Assembly (NCBI GenBank): GCA_032622095.1
Contig: CP136064.1
Location: 46,823,573 to 46,887,572 of the forward strand
Length of the DNA: 64,000 nucleotides
Source: Siphonodentalium dalli
Taxonomy: Eukaryota; Mollusca; Scaphopoda; Gadilida; Siphonodentaliidae
Direction of reading: 5' to 3'
The translations under genes and the position numbers were made by a program. This document shows positions 12,501 to 27,500 of the stretch, in pieces. How positions within the stretch are numbered: the first letter of the stretch is position 1; each line of letters begins with the position of its first letter. The notes beneath the pieces are model-generated. The model saw nothing but the letters and a program-made list of their open reading frames with translations, had not been told where the DNA came from and did no database searches.

Positions 12501-15500
12501 CCCCTGTTGACAAAAGTGCCAGGAATGCTGATACAATCTGATACAATATGAATATTTGCGAAAAGTAGCTGCTTATATTCGAGATTTCATGAGAATGGAA
12601 ACAGAAACCATGAAAAGTAGATAAATTCATCTGATGTTGACCTAATTGAAAATATCAAAATCTGAATACATGCTGATTACATCCATCATTACATGTACAT
12701 AGGAAATGTCCTGATTGGGTACTCGACTGGAGAAAAATCCCTACCTCAACAATAAGGCTGTCGGTATTGAGCAATACTTTAATTACTTCCCCTTGATAGC
12801 GCCCCCCTTATGGGGTTTTGGCTAAGAATTTTTCACTTGACTCCTGTATTGCTCATGTAATGCCATCATACTAAGTCAATTCTACCGAAATTCAGCTGCT
12901 CACGGAAATTAATTGAATGGACATCACACAATGCAGTACCCAAAAACAGTAGCGGCATATAATGCGTTGACATTACAGACATCTTCCATGTTAACAAGCT
13001 TAATAATTAGTGTATACTTAGTACAAATATAAGAATAGGAGCTAATATTTGTGTGATTCGTTCTTATTAAATACATGTACGAAAACACAGGGTATACTTT
13101 TGTGAAACTGAGAAAAATTACAATTGCCCGTCCTTGAATAACATCTAGTTCAAATTGTGTGTGCATCAGGGGATTATATGACAGTAATTCTTTGTCGCAG
13201 ACTACAAAACGAGAGCGTTCAGATGTGAGCTCTATGTGTCTTCTGCGAAGAAGAATCGCATTGGTGGATTTCTACCAGAGCTCTGCTTATTACATGCGAT
13301 ATATAGCGACTATATATAAATTATGTTCAGGTTTGTATCAAAACAGAAACTGCTGTGGAGCTCTGGTCAGCTCATAGGTCAACTCACTGACTCCACACCA
13401 AAGATTTGCGAAAGCGTGGCTGATTTTGATCGAGCTAGGATAGGAAGATAGCCTCATATAATGAGTTCAATTGGTATACATGTGTATTTGAGTTCCACAG
13501 AGATAGCTTTCTGGACATCGCATATACTGCAAGTTCGTTCCGTGTATGATCCACACCTTCCTGTGCTGAACTTATGCACTCATCAAGTTTATATTAGATA
13601 CACCCATGTCATGTTTGTCACATGTGTTATCGAAGTTCTTTCATTCTTGCGTTATGCGTTCTCATCAAAATGTCATACAAGAAACATATTCACACCAAAT
13701 TTTCTTTAAATGCCTGCATTTCTGTAATTTTATCGGCTATCGGCAATGTTCCAGATAAAATTGATAAAATCATTTGTCGCACCAATGCACAGTTCGATTT
13801 GGTTGTAGAGGCAATTCAACTCACCGACATGTTGAGGTACATGTATTATTATTGGGTGGAAAGTTTGTAGTATTCTTTCCAGATATTTTATAGAGGAACC
13901 TTTGATATCCCACTACAATGAAATCAGGTCTGCGGAAAACTCAGGTCGTTAAACGTTGTAATCGTATACCTTCCTGAGCAATAGTTGAAGTACATTTCAG
14001 TTATGGACTCTTTAAATAGCTAACAATCCACAATATTATCTCAATTCAAGCATAACCTTGTTATCTATTACTTCCAACATTTGCGCAGTATCTATATTCC
14101 AAGCTTGTTATTGGCCTACTTGTGGATCCGACTATCATGGTTGTACGGTTTGCCAGCAAATTCTATAAACTACATTTGTTCTTAATAACGTTCCATTAAA
14201 TGATCTTGATGACCCGTCACTGTATTCATTACTTCGATGCACCACCATATGGCATGGACCAAAGACGAGCTTCTGGTGATTCGATGAGGTATTTCATCAC
14301 TAAATATCCAGGCACTAGGCATAGGCATTTTGATTCACGATATTTTTTTCGTTGACAACCAGGAAAAAGTTGAGGAGCCGTTATTGTCACTTGCTGGACT
14401 CGACATGGAGAATGACAAACCTTAGGCTATTTTTGCCCGATACTGATGTTTTGACATATTCTAAAATAAACTGACAAGCATTAACTCGGTCGTGTGCACA
14501 GCTCTGTTAGACTACATCAAAGTGAATATGCAATGTATCTACTATGAGGTCAGTGGCCGTATTGAAATTTATTTATTAAGTCTGTACCATGGACACTCCA
14601 TTCCACAACCGAAGCAAATATTCTATATGGATTCTCTGATATGCAGTCGGAGAGTTTTGTGGTGAGCTCTGTTAGCTTGCGAGATGAGTTTGTAATTCAA
14701 CTGTAGTTGCTGGGGTGAGTTGGTTGTTGATAGACTACCATCAATGTGACCATCTATTGGACGAAGTAACAAGAGTGGTACATGTACTGACTCACGTCTT
14801 GAGAAGTGTGACAATGTCTCAACTATTCAAACGAATTTCGGGTGATGAAACAGATATGCCAAAAACAAGAAACTGAACCATGCAATATCCCTTTATTGTA
14901 TATTATTAGACACAACTGTTTCATAATTATATACGAAATACTGTTTGCACTAACATGTAATGCCTGCGTATTTCTAAGTTGAGCAATTATATTTCCCGGT
15001 GGCAGTATGATAGCAATGCAACTTCGACTTCGATGAAGTCAAGGTGTGATATTTTCCCTGAATCTTCTGAATTTTTGTGGCCGGGCGAAATCAACGTGGT
15101 CAACAATTCATCAAGAATAGACAACGAATAAAGCAGATCTGCCCCAAACGAAATAATATAGCCATAAAGTTGGATTTATGTCTGTATTATGACTGCAGGG
15201 ATTCTTTTGCGTTCGAGTACTCGACATGCTCTTATAATGATTCAGTCAGCACATATCCGGTTTGACTTCCTTCCCATGAAACGGACAGGATCGTTTAAAT
15301 TATATTGGCCAATGTCATGTTAGGTTTCTAAGAGTCCATTCCGATATATTCTCGATTATAAACAAACTATGTTTGGTCAAACATAGTCACACTATACCTT
15401 AACATGATAGTATCTAATTTAGATTGGGCGAATATATCCAACTCCTTTGCTAAATGCCGTTTGAGAATATAAACATTTGTCACATTTTATAACTGAGTTT

Positions 15501-18500
15501 TGGCGGCCATTCTGGCAACCATCTTGGGTCAAATAGATCAATGTCGAGTGTAATTGAATGACACTAACGATATTTAAAACAGTGTACACTTTTGTTTATT
15601 TTATTATGCCTATTTCTGTCCAATGTTAATCTAGAACCTCGAGAAGCAAGTTTATTTGTGAAATTACATAGCGAATTATTTAATTTGCATTTTTCGGAGT
15701 ATGGACAACAATTAGACACATATTACAGCATATATGTTTTCCAAAGTACTTGGTGTCATGACTGATAAAAACAAAGACAAGTCCTACTCGCCACAGTTTA
15801 CGAATAACCGAAAATGATGTAAGGGGCATGTGTAACAATTCAACACATTTCTATATTTTGGTCGCCATTTTGACAGCCATCTTGGTTTTTTATCAATCTT
15901 GTTCTTTCAAAAGGAAGCATGGTGCAATTTTATCATTGCCGTAGAAATATTGTTTATTTTCTATGTTAAATTTTCTTCCTCACTCAGTGCCCATTCTGCA
16001 ATTTTGTGCGGCTGCCATGAAGATGATTTGACTTAATATTTTCGTGGTATAATTCTGTTGAATTCTTGGGTATAAGCGGCTATATGGTTCACCAAATTTA
16101 CAAATTATTCCATAAGTCCATGGATTTACGCGAAAAAGTAGCACATATTCACATATATTAACTTTTCCCCAACACATGAGTGATATAAATACAAATTGGA
16201 GAGATTTTGGTGATTTCTCCATTTTGGCAGCCATCTTGGCCGCCATCTTAAACGAAAATGCACTATTTTCAGTGTAACTATATGGCAATTCATATATTTA
16301 AAATATGTTTACATTATCTTCATCAAATTTAGTTATTTTCTGTTCAACTCTTGGCCATAATCACATAATTGAATTTTGGTTAACTTTCATAGCACATTTT
16401 TGAATTCACATTTTAAAGATTGCTGGCAGGAATGAGATCCGAAATATGACATATTATGTTGTAGAAATGGTTGGATACTAGAATTTATTCAAATTTAGGT
16501 CTTTATTCGTTACAAATTTCAAACATCGGTTAATGATTCCAGAGGAAAGTGTGAAAAATCATCAATTTTCCAAATTTCAGTCGCCATTTTGGCGGCCATC
16601 TTGGTTTATGGTGGCCACTTTTTCTGTCAAATGGAAGTATGGGGTATTAGTTTCACGTCAGTGGTGAGATAATCAAATTTCTATAATAAATTCACAAGTA
16701 GATATTGATCAAACTGACTCAGTGCATACTGTGAAATTGTGCATGGCGGCCATCTTGATGACGTCATAAATCCACCCAGTCGCGACCCCAAGGTGTCTAA
16801 CATTTGTTTTCTGGTGCCTGAGATATCTAGCAACCTCATTGGCATAGTCGCTATATTTCTTCACAAAGTGCACACGGGAGTACATAAGAGCCTCTACTAA
16901 TTCTGTTATAACAATAAAGACTAGAATCCTAAATTCATCTGGAGGGATGTTTAGGAAATATAAGCAGACAACAGAAAATATGTTGTTTTTCGATTGATCT
17001 ATGAGCTTATAGATGTATTAGTAGACGAACAACATAACGTTGAATTGTTCGTCCACATATATACCGTTCAACGGAAAAATGACGTTGATGGCTTATAGTT
17101 ACAAAGATAAAGCGTTATTTTCAACTGACTCATATAAATCCAGCTCAGAAAATAGATTGATAAAACGGTATTTTCCGTTGGACGAGCATCGACTCTGGTT
17201 GATCGGCCGAAATTGGACCAAGCGATTTTTCAGAAAATAAATACACCCAGACTTCAATTTTCTGCACTAAACTATCCATGATCAAGAAATTACTTCTTAT
17301 TTGGGTACTATTTACGTAAAGAAATTACTTCTTATTTGGGTACTATTTACGTTTAAAATAAATGAGGCGAGAACGTCTAAATGTCAACACGCATGGAGTC
17401 GAATCCGAAGCGATGGTACCTGACTTGTTAGCATTCTCTGTCAAAATGATTTACTCCCTATGTAAACAAATGCCCTGGTCATATCTAATGTTCTCGTGAT
17501 AAATGCCATGTCGATCACCATTGATATGAAGCAGAACAAATGGCAATTGGGTTGTAATCGGGCAACACTTTGTTATTTATTTCTAATAACGCGCGCGGAC
17601 ACGTGACGATACGATACGATTTTATTAGCTAAAGTTATCATGAATATTATGATGTTGAAGCTCACAGAATAATACAGAATATGGTAATACATAAAATACG
17701 TGACGCATGCGCGAGTTGTGGGGGGGGGGGGGGGTGGGAGTAGCTATGTAATTTCAGTGGGAATTGTGGCGTGGTGTTATGGTGGTTCTAATGAGGTTTC
17801 CTTTAGCAGAATTGGCGAAATCTAGAGTAAAGCCGCATGAAAATTACTAGGGGTGGGTGTTGTATCATAGGGTGGGGTGGGGGATTGTGGTTCCAATGAA
17901 GTTTCATTTTGAAATCAGGGGCAAAATATAGAGTGGTACCACCTGAGGAGTGGTGTATCCATAGGGAGGGGTTGGGAAATATATAGTATGTCCATATTGT
18001 AGGGTTGTTCAGCTTGGCCCATAGTTAAGCCCCAGGGTGTTCCTGGCAAAATTTGAGGGCTTTTTGGATAAAGAGAGTCAAATGGGCCAATATTCTACCT
18101 TTCTTAGTATTGAAAAGTGCGTTCAGTTTCATCGTGTTTGGCCTGATATAGTAGTATGGTTCGATGTGTCTCTTCCTGATATCATTCAATTTTTGACATT
18201 TAAGGATAATGTGGAATTCGTCTCCTATTTCCAGGTTACATAGCTTGCATTTACGGTCGGTATACTCTGTGTTTGTCCAGGAACCCGTTTCAATTGGTAA
18301 ATGATGATTTCTCGTTCTAAATTTCACTAATCGTGAGACGGTGCATTGATTCCTGGAATTTATTTCTTTCAGTTTCACTCCAACAACGTCATTGAAAACT
18401 ATATGTTCTCATCACGTCGAGTAGTTTTGCATTGGAATGCCTTACCAAATTTTAAACTCATTGGTTGATGAATTCTAACATATCAATGCATGTAAGAATA

Positions 18501-21500
18501 CTCATACTCGCGAAATATTTTCTAAATTCCGCGTGGGGCACTGTGTTCCATATATGTGACAAACAATGTGTCGAATCTGAAATGCATTTTATCATTGAAT
18601 GTAACACATCCGATAATTTAAGATATAATTTATTCAGCGAAATTGAGAAACACGATAGTGAATTCAATAAATTGAATTGCGCAGATAAATTTGCACTGAT
18701 GTGAGAAATGGTAATATTAAATTAATTAATAAGGTTTGCAACATAGTCTGGCTATTCTTCCTGCGGCGGAATAATACAACTCGAAGAAATTGTTAAGGGA
18801 ATGTTGATAAGAACTGTGTTTGTTATAATAATTGATTTATGTATTGCTTATTAATGTATTGATACTCATCAGTATCTTGCAACTGGCCTTTGAGGTGTTT
18901 TGTAATAAATTCTTGTATCTTGTACTTGAGATAATAGAGACCTTTCGCATCCTCACGTTTACGATTACGAATACGGGTAGCTTCAATCAATAAACGCGTC
19001 AAAAGCCTGCGGTCCTGATATGATAAGTCCCAAACTTCTAAAGAATTGCGCACAATCATTAAGTGTCCCCCTGTCCGAACTGTTTAATGCATGTATAGAA
19101 GAGTCTCGCTCCCCACAAGCATGGAAACGAACTAATATTGTCCCAATTCTTAGAAAAGATGACCCATCAAACGTATCAAATTATAGACCCATCGCTTTAC
19201 TTAACTGTATATCAAAGGTATTTGAAAGGTGCATTTTTAACAAAATGTGGGAATTCTTGTCTACGAACGGACTCATATCACAATATCAATCTGGGTTTGT
19301 TCGTGGGGATTCCACGGTGTTCCAGCTCACCGATATGTACGACCACATTTGTTCATCCTTGGATATGGGGAAAGAGATACGATGCGTTTTTTGCGACATC
19401 AGTAAAGCGTTTGACAAAGTTTGGCACCCCGGTCTCTTGTACAAATTAGAACGAATGGGCATTACAGGAGATTTGTTGAAATTAATAGAATCATATCTTG
19501 CCAATCGTGAACAAAGAGTACTTATTGAAGGGGAATATTCTGAGTGGAAACTCGTGAAAGCTGGTGTGCCACAATTCTCGATACTTGGCCCTTTACTATT
19601 TTTAGTCTATATAAATGACATTACGGAAAATGTCAACTGTCATATACGCCTATTTGCCGACGATACGTCAATATTCCTGACAGTCGAAGACCCAGTTTTG
19701 GCGGCTAACATGATAAATAACGATATCGCGAGCTTGACAAACTGGTCAGAAAAATGGCTTGTTACATTTAATCCTTCAAAAACGGAAACCCTCCTTATAT
19801 CTCGTAAGAACAATCCAGTTGACCACCCACCCCTTTATATGTCAGATGCTTCTATAAATAATGTGCCATAACACTAACATTTAGGCCTCTCCTTTAACGA
19901 TTGCGGATCGTGGAATGCACACATCAACGATATTACCGACAGGGCATGGAAAAGGGTTAACCAATTAAGAAGGTTCAAATATTCACTTGATAGGACAACA
20001 CTCCAAAAAATCTACTTTGCATATATAAGACCACTCCTAGAATATGCCTCGCCCGTATGGGACAACTGCTCAGAAACAGAGAGTGAACTGATAGAGAAAG
20101 TACAGTACGAAGTAGCCAGAATAATAACTGGTGGGACTAGAAGCATAAATGTCCTTAATATACTATCTGAATTAGGTTGGGAAAAATTATTCGAAAGAAG
20201 AAGAAAAGCAAAACTTCACCAATTTTACAAAATGTTCTACCGCCAAGCACCACCTCTACTCTCCAACACAGTTAACCGTCAGCACACAGGAGCAGACAGA
20301 TATGAATTCAGAAGAATAGACTTGAGACCCCCATTTTCTGAAACGTCATCATATATTAACTCGTTCTTACCGGCAACTACACGGGAATGGAATGCACTCC
20401 CCGATGAAACGAAAAACTCAGATACTTTGGTAGTGTTTAAGTATAAACTGAACTCTGATTTACGCCAGAAGCAGGCGAAGGTGCGACATTATAGCTACTC
20501 CAAAAACCGTAAAGCCCATATAATCCACACACAACTACGTCTTAAATGTAGCAATCTTAACGATGATCTCTACCAGAATCACCTACTCCAGACGAATAAG
20601 TGCACATGTGGACTAGTTGAAACCGCTGATCATTTCTTACTGTACTGCCCCAAATACTTGCGCATTCGAAATGAAACCTTCTCTGTTCTAAATCGCAGTC
20701 TCTGGAGAACAAACATTCTATTGGAAGGATCCACTTCGTACTCGATAAGCCTTAATCGTACCATATTCGAAGCAACTCAGTCATTTATACTTTCTACAAA
20801 TAGATTCAAATAACTTATTATCAAACGCTATTAAACTAACATTTCAAAGTTATCCTCTCGATCTGCCAATTAAATGAATCGAACCATTTCATCGTGTAAC
20901 CTGAGCAAAATAGCTGTGTTTATATAGGCATAACGATCAAGTGACTCCTCTCGACTGGCAATTCGTTTGGCTAATCCATAGTAATAGTAAAACGAATCAA
21001 ACGTCAATTTCAAATTTATATATTATACTGAAATATACAGAGCAGTGATCATCTCAAATTTTATATTTGTCAAAATGTCTTGTTTCACTTTTCATCCTCT
21101 AAATTCGACCTTTACTTCATCCATGTCTCTATTTTCCACTCCATATCCTTTGTCTCCTCCCTCTCGATCTCTAATACTATCTTTTCATTACGCAATACTG
21201 TTCTTTTCTGAGGAGATGGCTCCATATAAGCGCCTGGAGCTTGATGTCAAATCCTCTTCTCTCTCAGACTTATCATACTTACATATATATATATTAACAT
21301 CATTTTGTAAATTGTTGTATAAATCTGGGATACTAAATAAATAATGTTTACATCAATACGGGTAGCTATTCGTAGTCGTAAGTCTATCCGTATGGCCAAA
21401 AAGTCCTTTCGCAAAATGACCACGCGTAAGAGTTTTGACGAACACGTACATCATTATTTCGTACCACTTTTAGAACTTAAAGCGCGTGTTTGGTATACAG

Positions 21501-24500
21501 TCCCTTAATACTTCACTTATCGTCACATTTGCAACAATGCGATAATCATGACCTGTTTATTGTCAATTATTCGACCAGTCACAACCTACGACCCGGGATT
21601 CTCGTGATGTATTGCGGCAATACAGGTATAAATGTCAGGTCATATGTGGTGGAAATTCAGTTCGTTGTTATCATGGATGACCTGATAGACGTTATGCTGA
21701 TGGGGGAAGAGGGGTTCCTGAATTTAGACCTCACATCAACCACGACTCCACCACTTCAAGACCCTTCCAGTCCGCAATTTGATTTCAATGCGATTTCGGC
21801 TGCACAGGCCTATCACCTCTTTGGGTTTAGGAAATCCGACATAAGGTTGATGTACTCGTTGATGTGCATCACTTCTGATTTGGTACTACCAAATCGAAAC
21901 AAAGTCGACTCGGTAGAAGCGATGTACATCAAGTGGCTTTTTTGTGTCAGATATTTGACAAACCGGCAAAATTTCCATGAACAAAATATTGATAAATAAC
22001 AGGTTTTGGGCAATTTCATACTATAGTTGACTGTGGTCAGCATTAATTTTGGGCAATTACTCGATTCTGATAACAGAAGTGGTATTTCAAAAAAACAAAA
22101 ATTGTTGTTGTTGGAATCTGATAACATGGGGACATCTAATCGGATTGAGTACCTTTAAATGCCGCATTTGTGCGAGTTGTGTTTTTAAAATTTAAAATAA
22201 ATGCAAAGAACAAACCTAACAGAGACTGCTGAGCTCTGGTGATGTCGGTGGGTGTGCCACCTATTCTTTTAGTAACACCAAATCCATGTCAGCTGTGTTT
22301 TATTGGCGACTGGTTTCAAAGTGCACTTATATTACTGCAAAGTTTTGTAGCGATTACTATCCGTTGTGAATAGCGATCTTATTTCGCGGGAAGCTCGAGA
22401 TTCACGACGACGAGTAGAATGATTAGTGTAAATATATATTTTTTCCAAACCAAATAATTGACATAATACACAGATGACATAAATATACAACATATAAGAG
22501 TTAATTTTGGAAATGAGGATCAGACAACAAGCCCGAGGGCTTATATGAAGTCTTCTCCTCTTTGGCGACATGTCCCTTCCTCAATAAGTGAGGGAGGGGT
22601 ATCGATCAGACGGGAAGGGAATGAAATAATGGTTTAGGAGAAGTAGAGATATATAACTACATTTGAGTTAGGGATGGAATAAGGAAGAATATAGTGTTAG
22701 GAATAGCATGATGTGGGGAGAGAGGGAGAGAGAGAGAGAGAGAGAGAGAGAAAAAAAATAGAGAGAGAGTGAGAGAGAGAGCAAGAGGGTGAGAGAGCAG
22801 AAGACGTGGGGGACAGATGAATCGTGAAATGATGACAATGGTGGGGAATAATTGAGTTGTTGCTTGGTTACAATTATGCTCGTCTATATAAAGTTGCATG
22901 CGTCATAAGCCATGGGAGGGGGTCAATCACGTTGGCTGTTAACTGGTTCCATTCGTCAAAAAGTAATTAATTGAACAGACACACACGGCTACGAGTGTTC
23001 ATAATCAAAGTATGTCGTGGAATATCTATCTTTCGTGAGAACAAGTACGTATTCAGCAGCACTAACCCGAAACAGGACAATTCCCATTTCAAGGGTTTTC
23101 AAGTAGAATGATTGCCAATCTTAACAGCACACCGAGGTCGTAGCTCAATACAACTGGATGGTTTACATGATATACATATACAGTCTCGAACGGAGTAAAG
23201 TGATATATTGCAGAAAATAAATTTCAGGTGTTATTTGAGCTTATTAGAAACCATGAAATCGTAACCGTTATTACGGATAGTAAAATACGACAACGATTAG
23301 AAAGTACACAAATGTTGGTGACGTAGTACTCTAATAACTCTATCCGTATCCGTAATCGTAAACGTGAGTTTTGCGAAAGGTCTCTAATATACTAGTATAC
23401 GAGACTACGAGTGTGTGTCATTGAGTCGTTCAAAGGTTTTCAGCATGCTTTCACCGATAATGGAATCTGGTAAGGCATTCCAATGTATTATGAATCGAAT
23501 GGTATAGCTAACTCCGACTAACATAATAATAATAATTGATCATTATGTTGCTCTCATTTTGGTATCTGTAATCTGCATATATAGGAATTAATCGTCGAAT
23601 GACTTGTTTCCCATAAATATAAAGATGACGATAATGTTGATGATAGTGACGATGATGGTGATAACGAAGATGGTGCTGGCGATGGTGATGATGATGATGA
23701 TAATTATGAATATGGTGTTGATAATGATGGTGGAGATGATGATAATGTCGAGGGTTGTGATGATAATGATGATGGAGATGATGATAATGACGAGGGTGGT
23801 GATGATAATTATGATGGAGATGATGATAATGACGAGGGTGGTGATGATAATTATGATGGTGGTGATGATGGTGATGGTAATGATGAGGATGGTGATGATA
23901 ATGACGATGATAATGATGATGGCGGTGATGATAACGAATGTGGTGCTGGTGGTGATGATGACGATGATGATAATGATGTGTATGATGATGATAATGATAA
24001 TGATGGTGGTGATGATGATGATAATGATGAGAATGGTGATGGTAATGATAATGGTGGTGATAATAATGGTGATGATAATGATGAGGATGTGTTGATGACG
24101 ATGCTCTGTTATCGGTGTGCTAAATTGCGAATCGTCACTCTCGGATAAGGTATTGGTGCTCTGGCGTTCGGTTACAATAAGGACGCGTATTGGAATATAC
24201 ACATCATCCATTTACCACCGTCGTCCCAGGTCGTATGTAGACCGACTGTCCGATTTGACACCAAATACCTTTAAAAAATACGATTATCAGACGAATGCAA
24301 TATACATGCAACCCCCATTATTCGTATCACAAAGGTATTTGGGAGAATCCCGGCACGATCCATTAGTATTATGTGGAAAGCGGTCACAAAAGATCTTGAT
24401 TGAGAACGCTCTTTATTAACTTCCGCTTTTAAAGGGATACTTTACTCAAATATTGTTGTTGGTTTCTATAGTATCTGAGTCGTAGAATAAGGTAACCAGA

Positions 24501-27500
24501 TTTCCTTTATTTGAAAGTCTGTTCAGTACGAAGTAATGTTATGGATGGCAGATTAGCCGGAATGCGAAAATACAAATTATCGTTGTCGAGTAATTTTTGT
24601 ACAGTTTTCAATCAAATGTATCAAATAAATGTTATATTATATGTACACTAGTCCCATATACTCATTTAAGTTCTTGTATATCCACCAGTCAGTGAGTGGT
24701 TTGAGTTTACGCCCCGTATCAATATAATTGTTTACACGATAATGTGTGCCGTGCGTTGCCCAATCCAATATTCGTTAATTAATTTGATTACGTCTTGTAC
24801 ACGGAAATTCGTAATTTATTTTATGGCTCCAGCTATAAATTAAATTTATATCAAATTATTAACTTTGATTTTAAGATAACCTATTAACCTGATCGTTTAC
24901 AAAATATATCTTCGACTCAAATAACTTTTTTTCCTATATAATATCGATATTAGATCGTTGTTATTACCGGGAATTTATTTAAAATGGCGTACAGTACCCC
25001 TTTAATTGTGCCACGAAATCATGGGTGCTCTTTGTTGAAATTTACTCTTTTGAAATTTGATATATAATTATGACTAACGAACATAGACCTTATGGTTCAC
25101 ATCGGACAGAACATATTTAAAGGATAGATATCAATTATTTTACATTGTTCCATGTGATATGGTTCCAGCGTTTTCGGTTGCCATTGTGTTTACACGAATC
25201 CGTCTATTCTTATTTACGTATACAGCAACTAGTGAAAAAGTGGTAATAGAAGCGGCAATTAGTGACTGGGAGGCAAACACGTGTGTGGATTTCGTCAAAA
25301 GAAATACAGAAAACGACTACATCAAAATAATTAAAGATTCGGGGTAAGTTGATCACAGGTATTGGAATTTGTGTCAAAAAATGGGTTTTTATGACAATTT
25401 ACTTCATTCTGTCCTCATTCAGAGGAGTAAATTGTCATAAAACCCATTTTTTGACAGAAATTCCAATACCTGTGAGTTGATATATCGGCAACAACAATTC
25501 AGCCACGGTGTTACTACATTCCACTGCTTGTTGGGAATAATTAGAATTCGATGGAATTTGGCTCACATCAACGTCCATATTTCTATAGTCGAGATATTCT
25601 TTATATCAGGCAATATCGCTCTCGTTGGTCCCATTCTGATAATTATCCAGACTCCATCTCATTACTTTCATCTACGTCTGACGACACTCGCATTCTATTT
25701 GATTTCAAAGATGAAGGGGGGATTCCCTTTTTTTGTGAAAACTCATTAATATTCATAAGGCAATGTTTATCATAGCGATACACACATAGATCGACACACT
25801 TGCGCCTGAGGTCACGTAAACATGCACGAGTAGTCACTCTTCCTCTAACCAATTTCCGTGCAATAAAATGCTCGTTTCAGGTTTGCTTCACTGTACATGC
25901 AGAATACAAGTTTCGCCATTCAGATGCTATATAATAAAGAAAACTGTAATGGCAATATAGCGATAAGCACGCTATGATAAATATTATTGAGCTGTACCGC
26001 GGTCACGTTGTGTCATTTCCTTATTTGGAAAACGCGCTTGATATTTACTATACGATTACTCCAAGTTGTAATGATCCTTATTTGGCACGTGACGTATAAT
26101 GCATGCCCATAAGTTAGGAGAAAATACTATTTTTGAATACTTTTGCAATACAATTCTATGATGTATACCTGTTCTGTCTGATCATTCCCAAATTATGAAT
26201 AAACGTACGTTAGTTTTGATTTTGAACATGCGGTGTTTGGTCATTAAGATACTCGACGCTAACGTGTAGTTTATTCGATAACTTCACGACATAGCAGTCA
26301 AATACCGCGGGTGCGGCTTGTATGAACTATGAACATGTGAATATAATTAAATTTGCAGGAAGCTATTCATCGCTCGCTGCGTATTGGCTCGATTTCTCCC
26401 GTTTGAAATAATTTTAACCACGAGAGTCGTTTGATCGTAAGTTCATTGAAATGAAACTCGGTCTAATTTTATTTAGACTGGTGTGATCAAGTCCTTCGGT
26501 GAGTGCAAAGGGGTATAACAGAAACAATGATTATGTCCTCTTCACGGATAAGCAGAATCTTTGAGATTTTTCCAACCAGGAAATTTAACACTTTTCTATA
26601 TGTTAACTGTGATTTTGCGAAAGGTTTCTGTGGTAACCAAGTATAGTTTATAGTTGACTTTTAAAATTGTTGTAAAACTTGCGTCTATCATACTGTTGAT
26701 CCACTATATGACTCCCTAGTTCTAACCCTGTCCGTCGTATATTTAGGTGCTGGTCATATATTGGGATGAATGGTGGCAGTCAAGAACTCTCACTTAGCAA
26801 GGGGTGTGTTTGGGTGAGTATTGTACTTTTAGTTGAATGTGTGTCGCTAAAACACGCATTCTGATTGGTCGAGAGCTGCTCATTTTACTTTTCGGCGATT
26901 CACGAGCATCACCCGCTGGCGGGTAATCAAATTTCAATGAAACACGTTTCAATCGACGACGACCGTCAAACACGTCACCGAACAGATTTACGTCGATAGT
27001 ATAATATTACCTATACTAAATATAGCGCGAATAACTAATATTTTACGATGTGTCGCCGTTTGGTTTGGTATTAAACATAAATTATATAGGCATACAATGT
27101 TATTGCATGCTTTCGATGCATGGTTATTGACGGAAGCTACTTTATCTTTAATCGTGCCAATGGGCGTGGTGTTGTTGTTGTAAAATAAGGACAATTTTAA
27201 AACAGAATAACGTTCGTATGTGTCTATAATCAATCAAGATTTACCTAAAGGTTTTATATGTATAATAGTAATTCCTTCTTGTATATTTTAAAACTGTGTT
27301 TAAGTCGGCTAATGAATTTCCGACGGGACATTAAAAAATAAAAGGATTGTCCCCTTCTAGTGCTCGACCATCTTCTTCCGAATGTGCAATCACTCTCTAT
27401 TAACCATGACTTATATGCTATATAATAGAAATTCGAAAATTTCCAACCTCCTGTGACTGTTTTGGACTGTATGAGAAACTGGAGGTGCCCATGGGTGGGG

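Noticed and set aside
21490-21672. Upstream part of the 169-codon frame before the Harbinger-like residues
   Set aside because: No similarity to transposase; the family-like sequence begins at the Met at 21673.
23588-24211. 207-codon minus frame and 163-codon plus frame
   Set aside because: Pure translation of the GAT-type simple repeat, rich in Ile or Met; no protein character.
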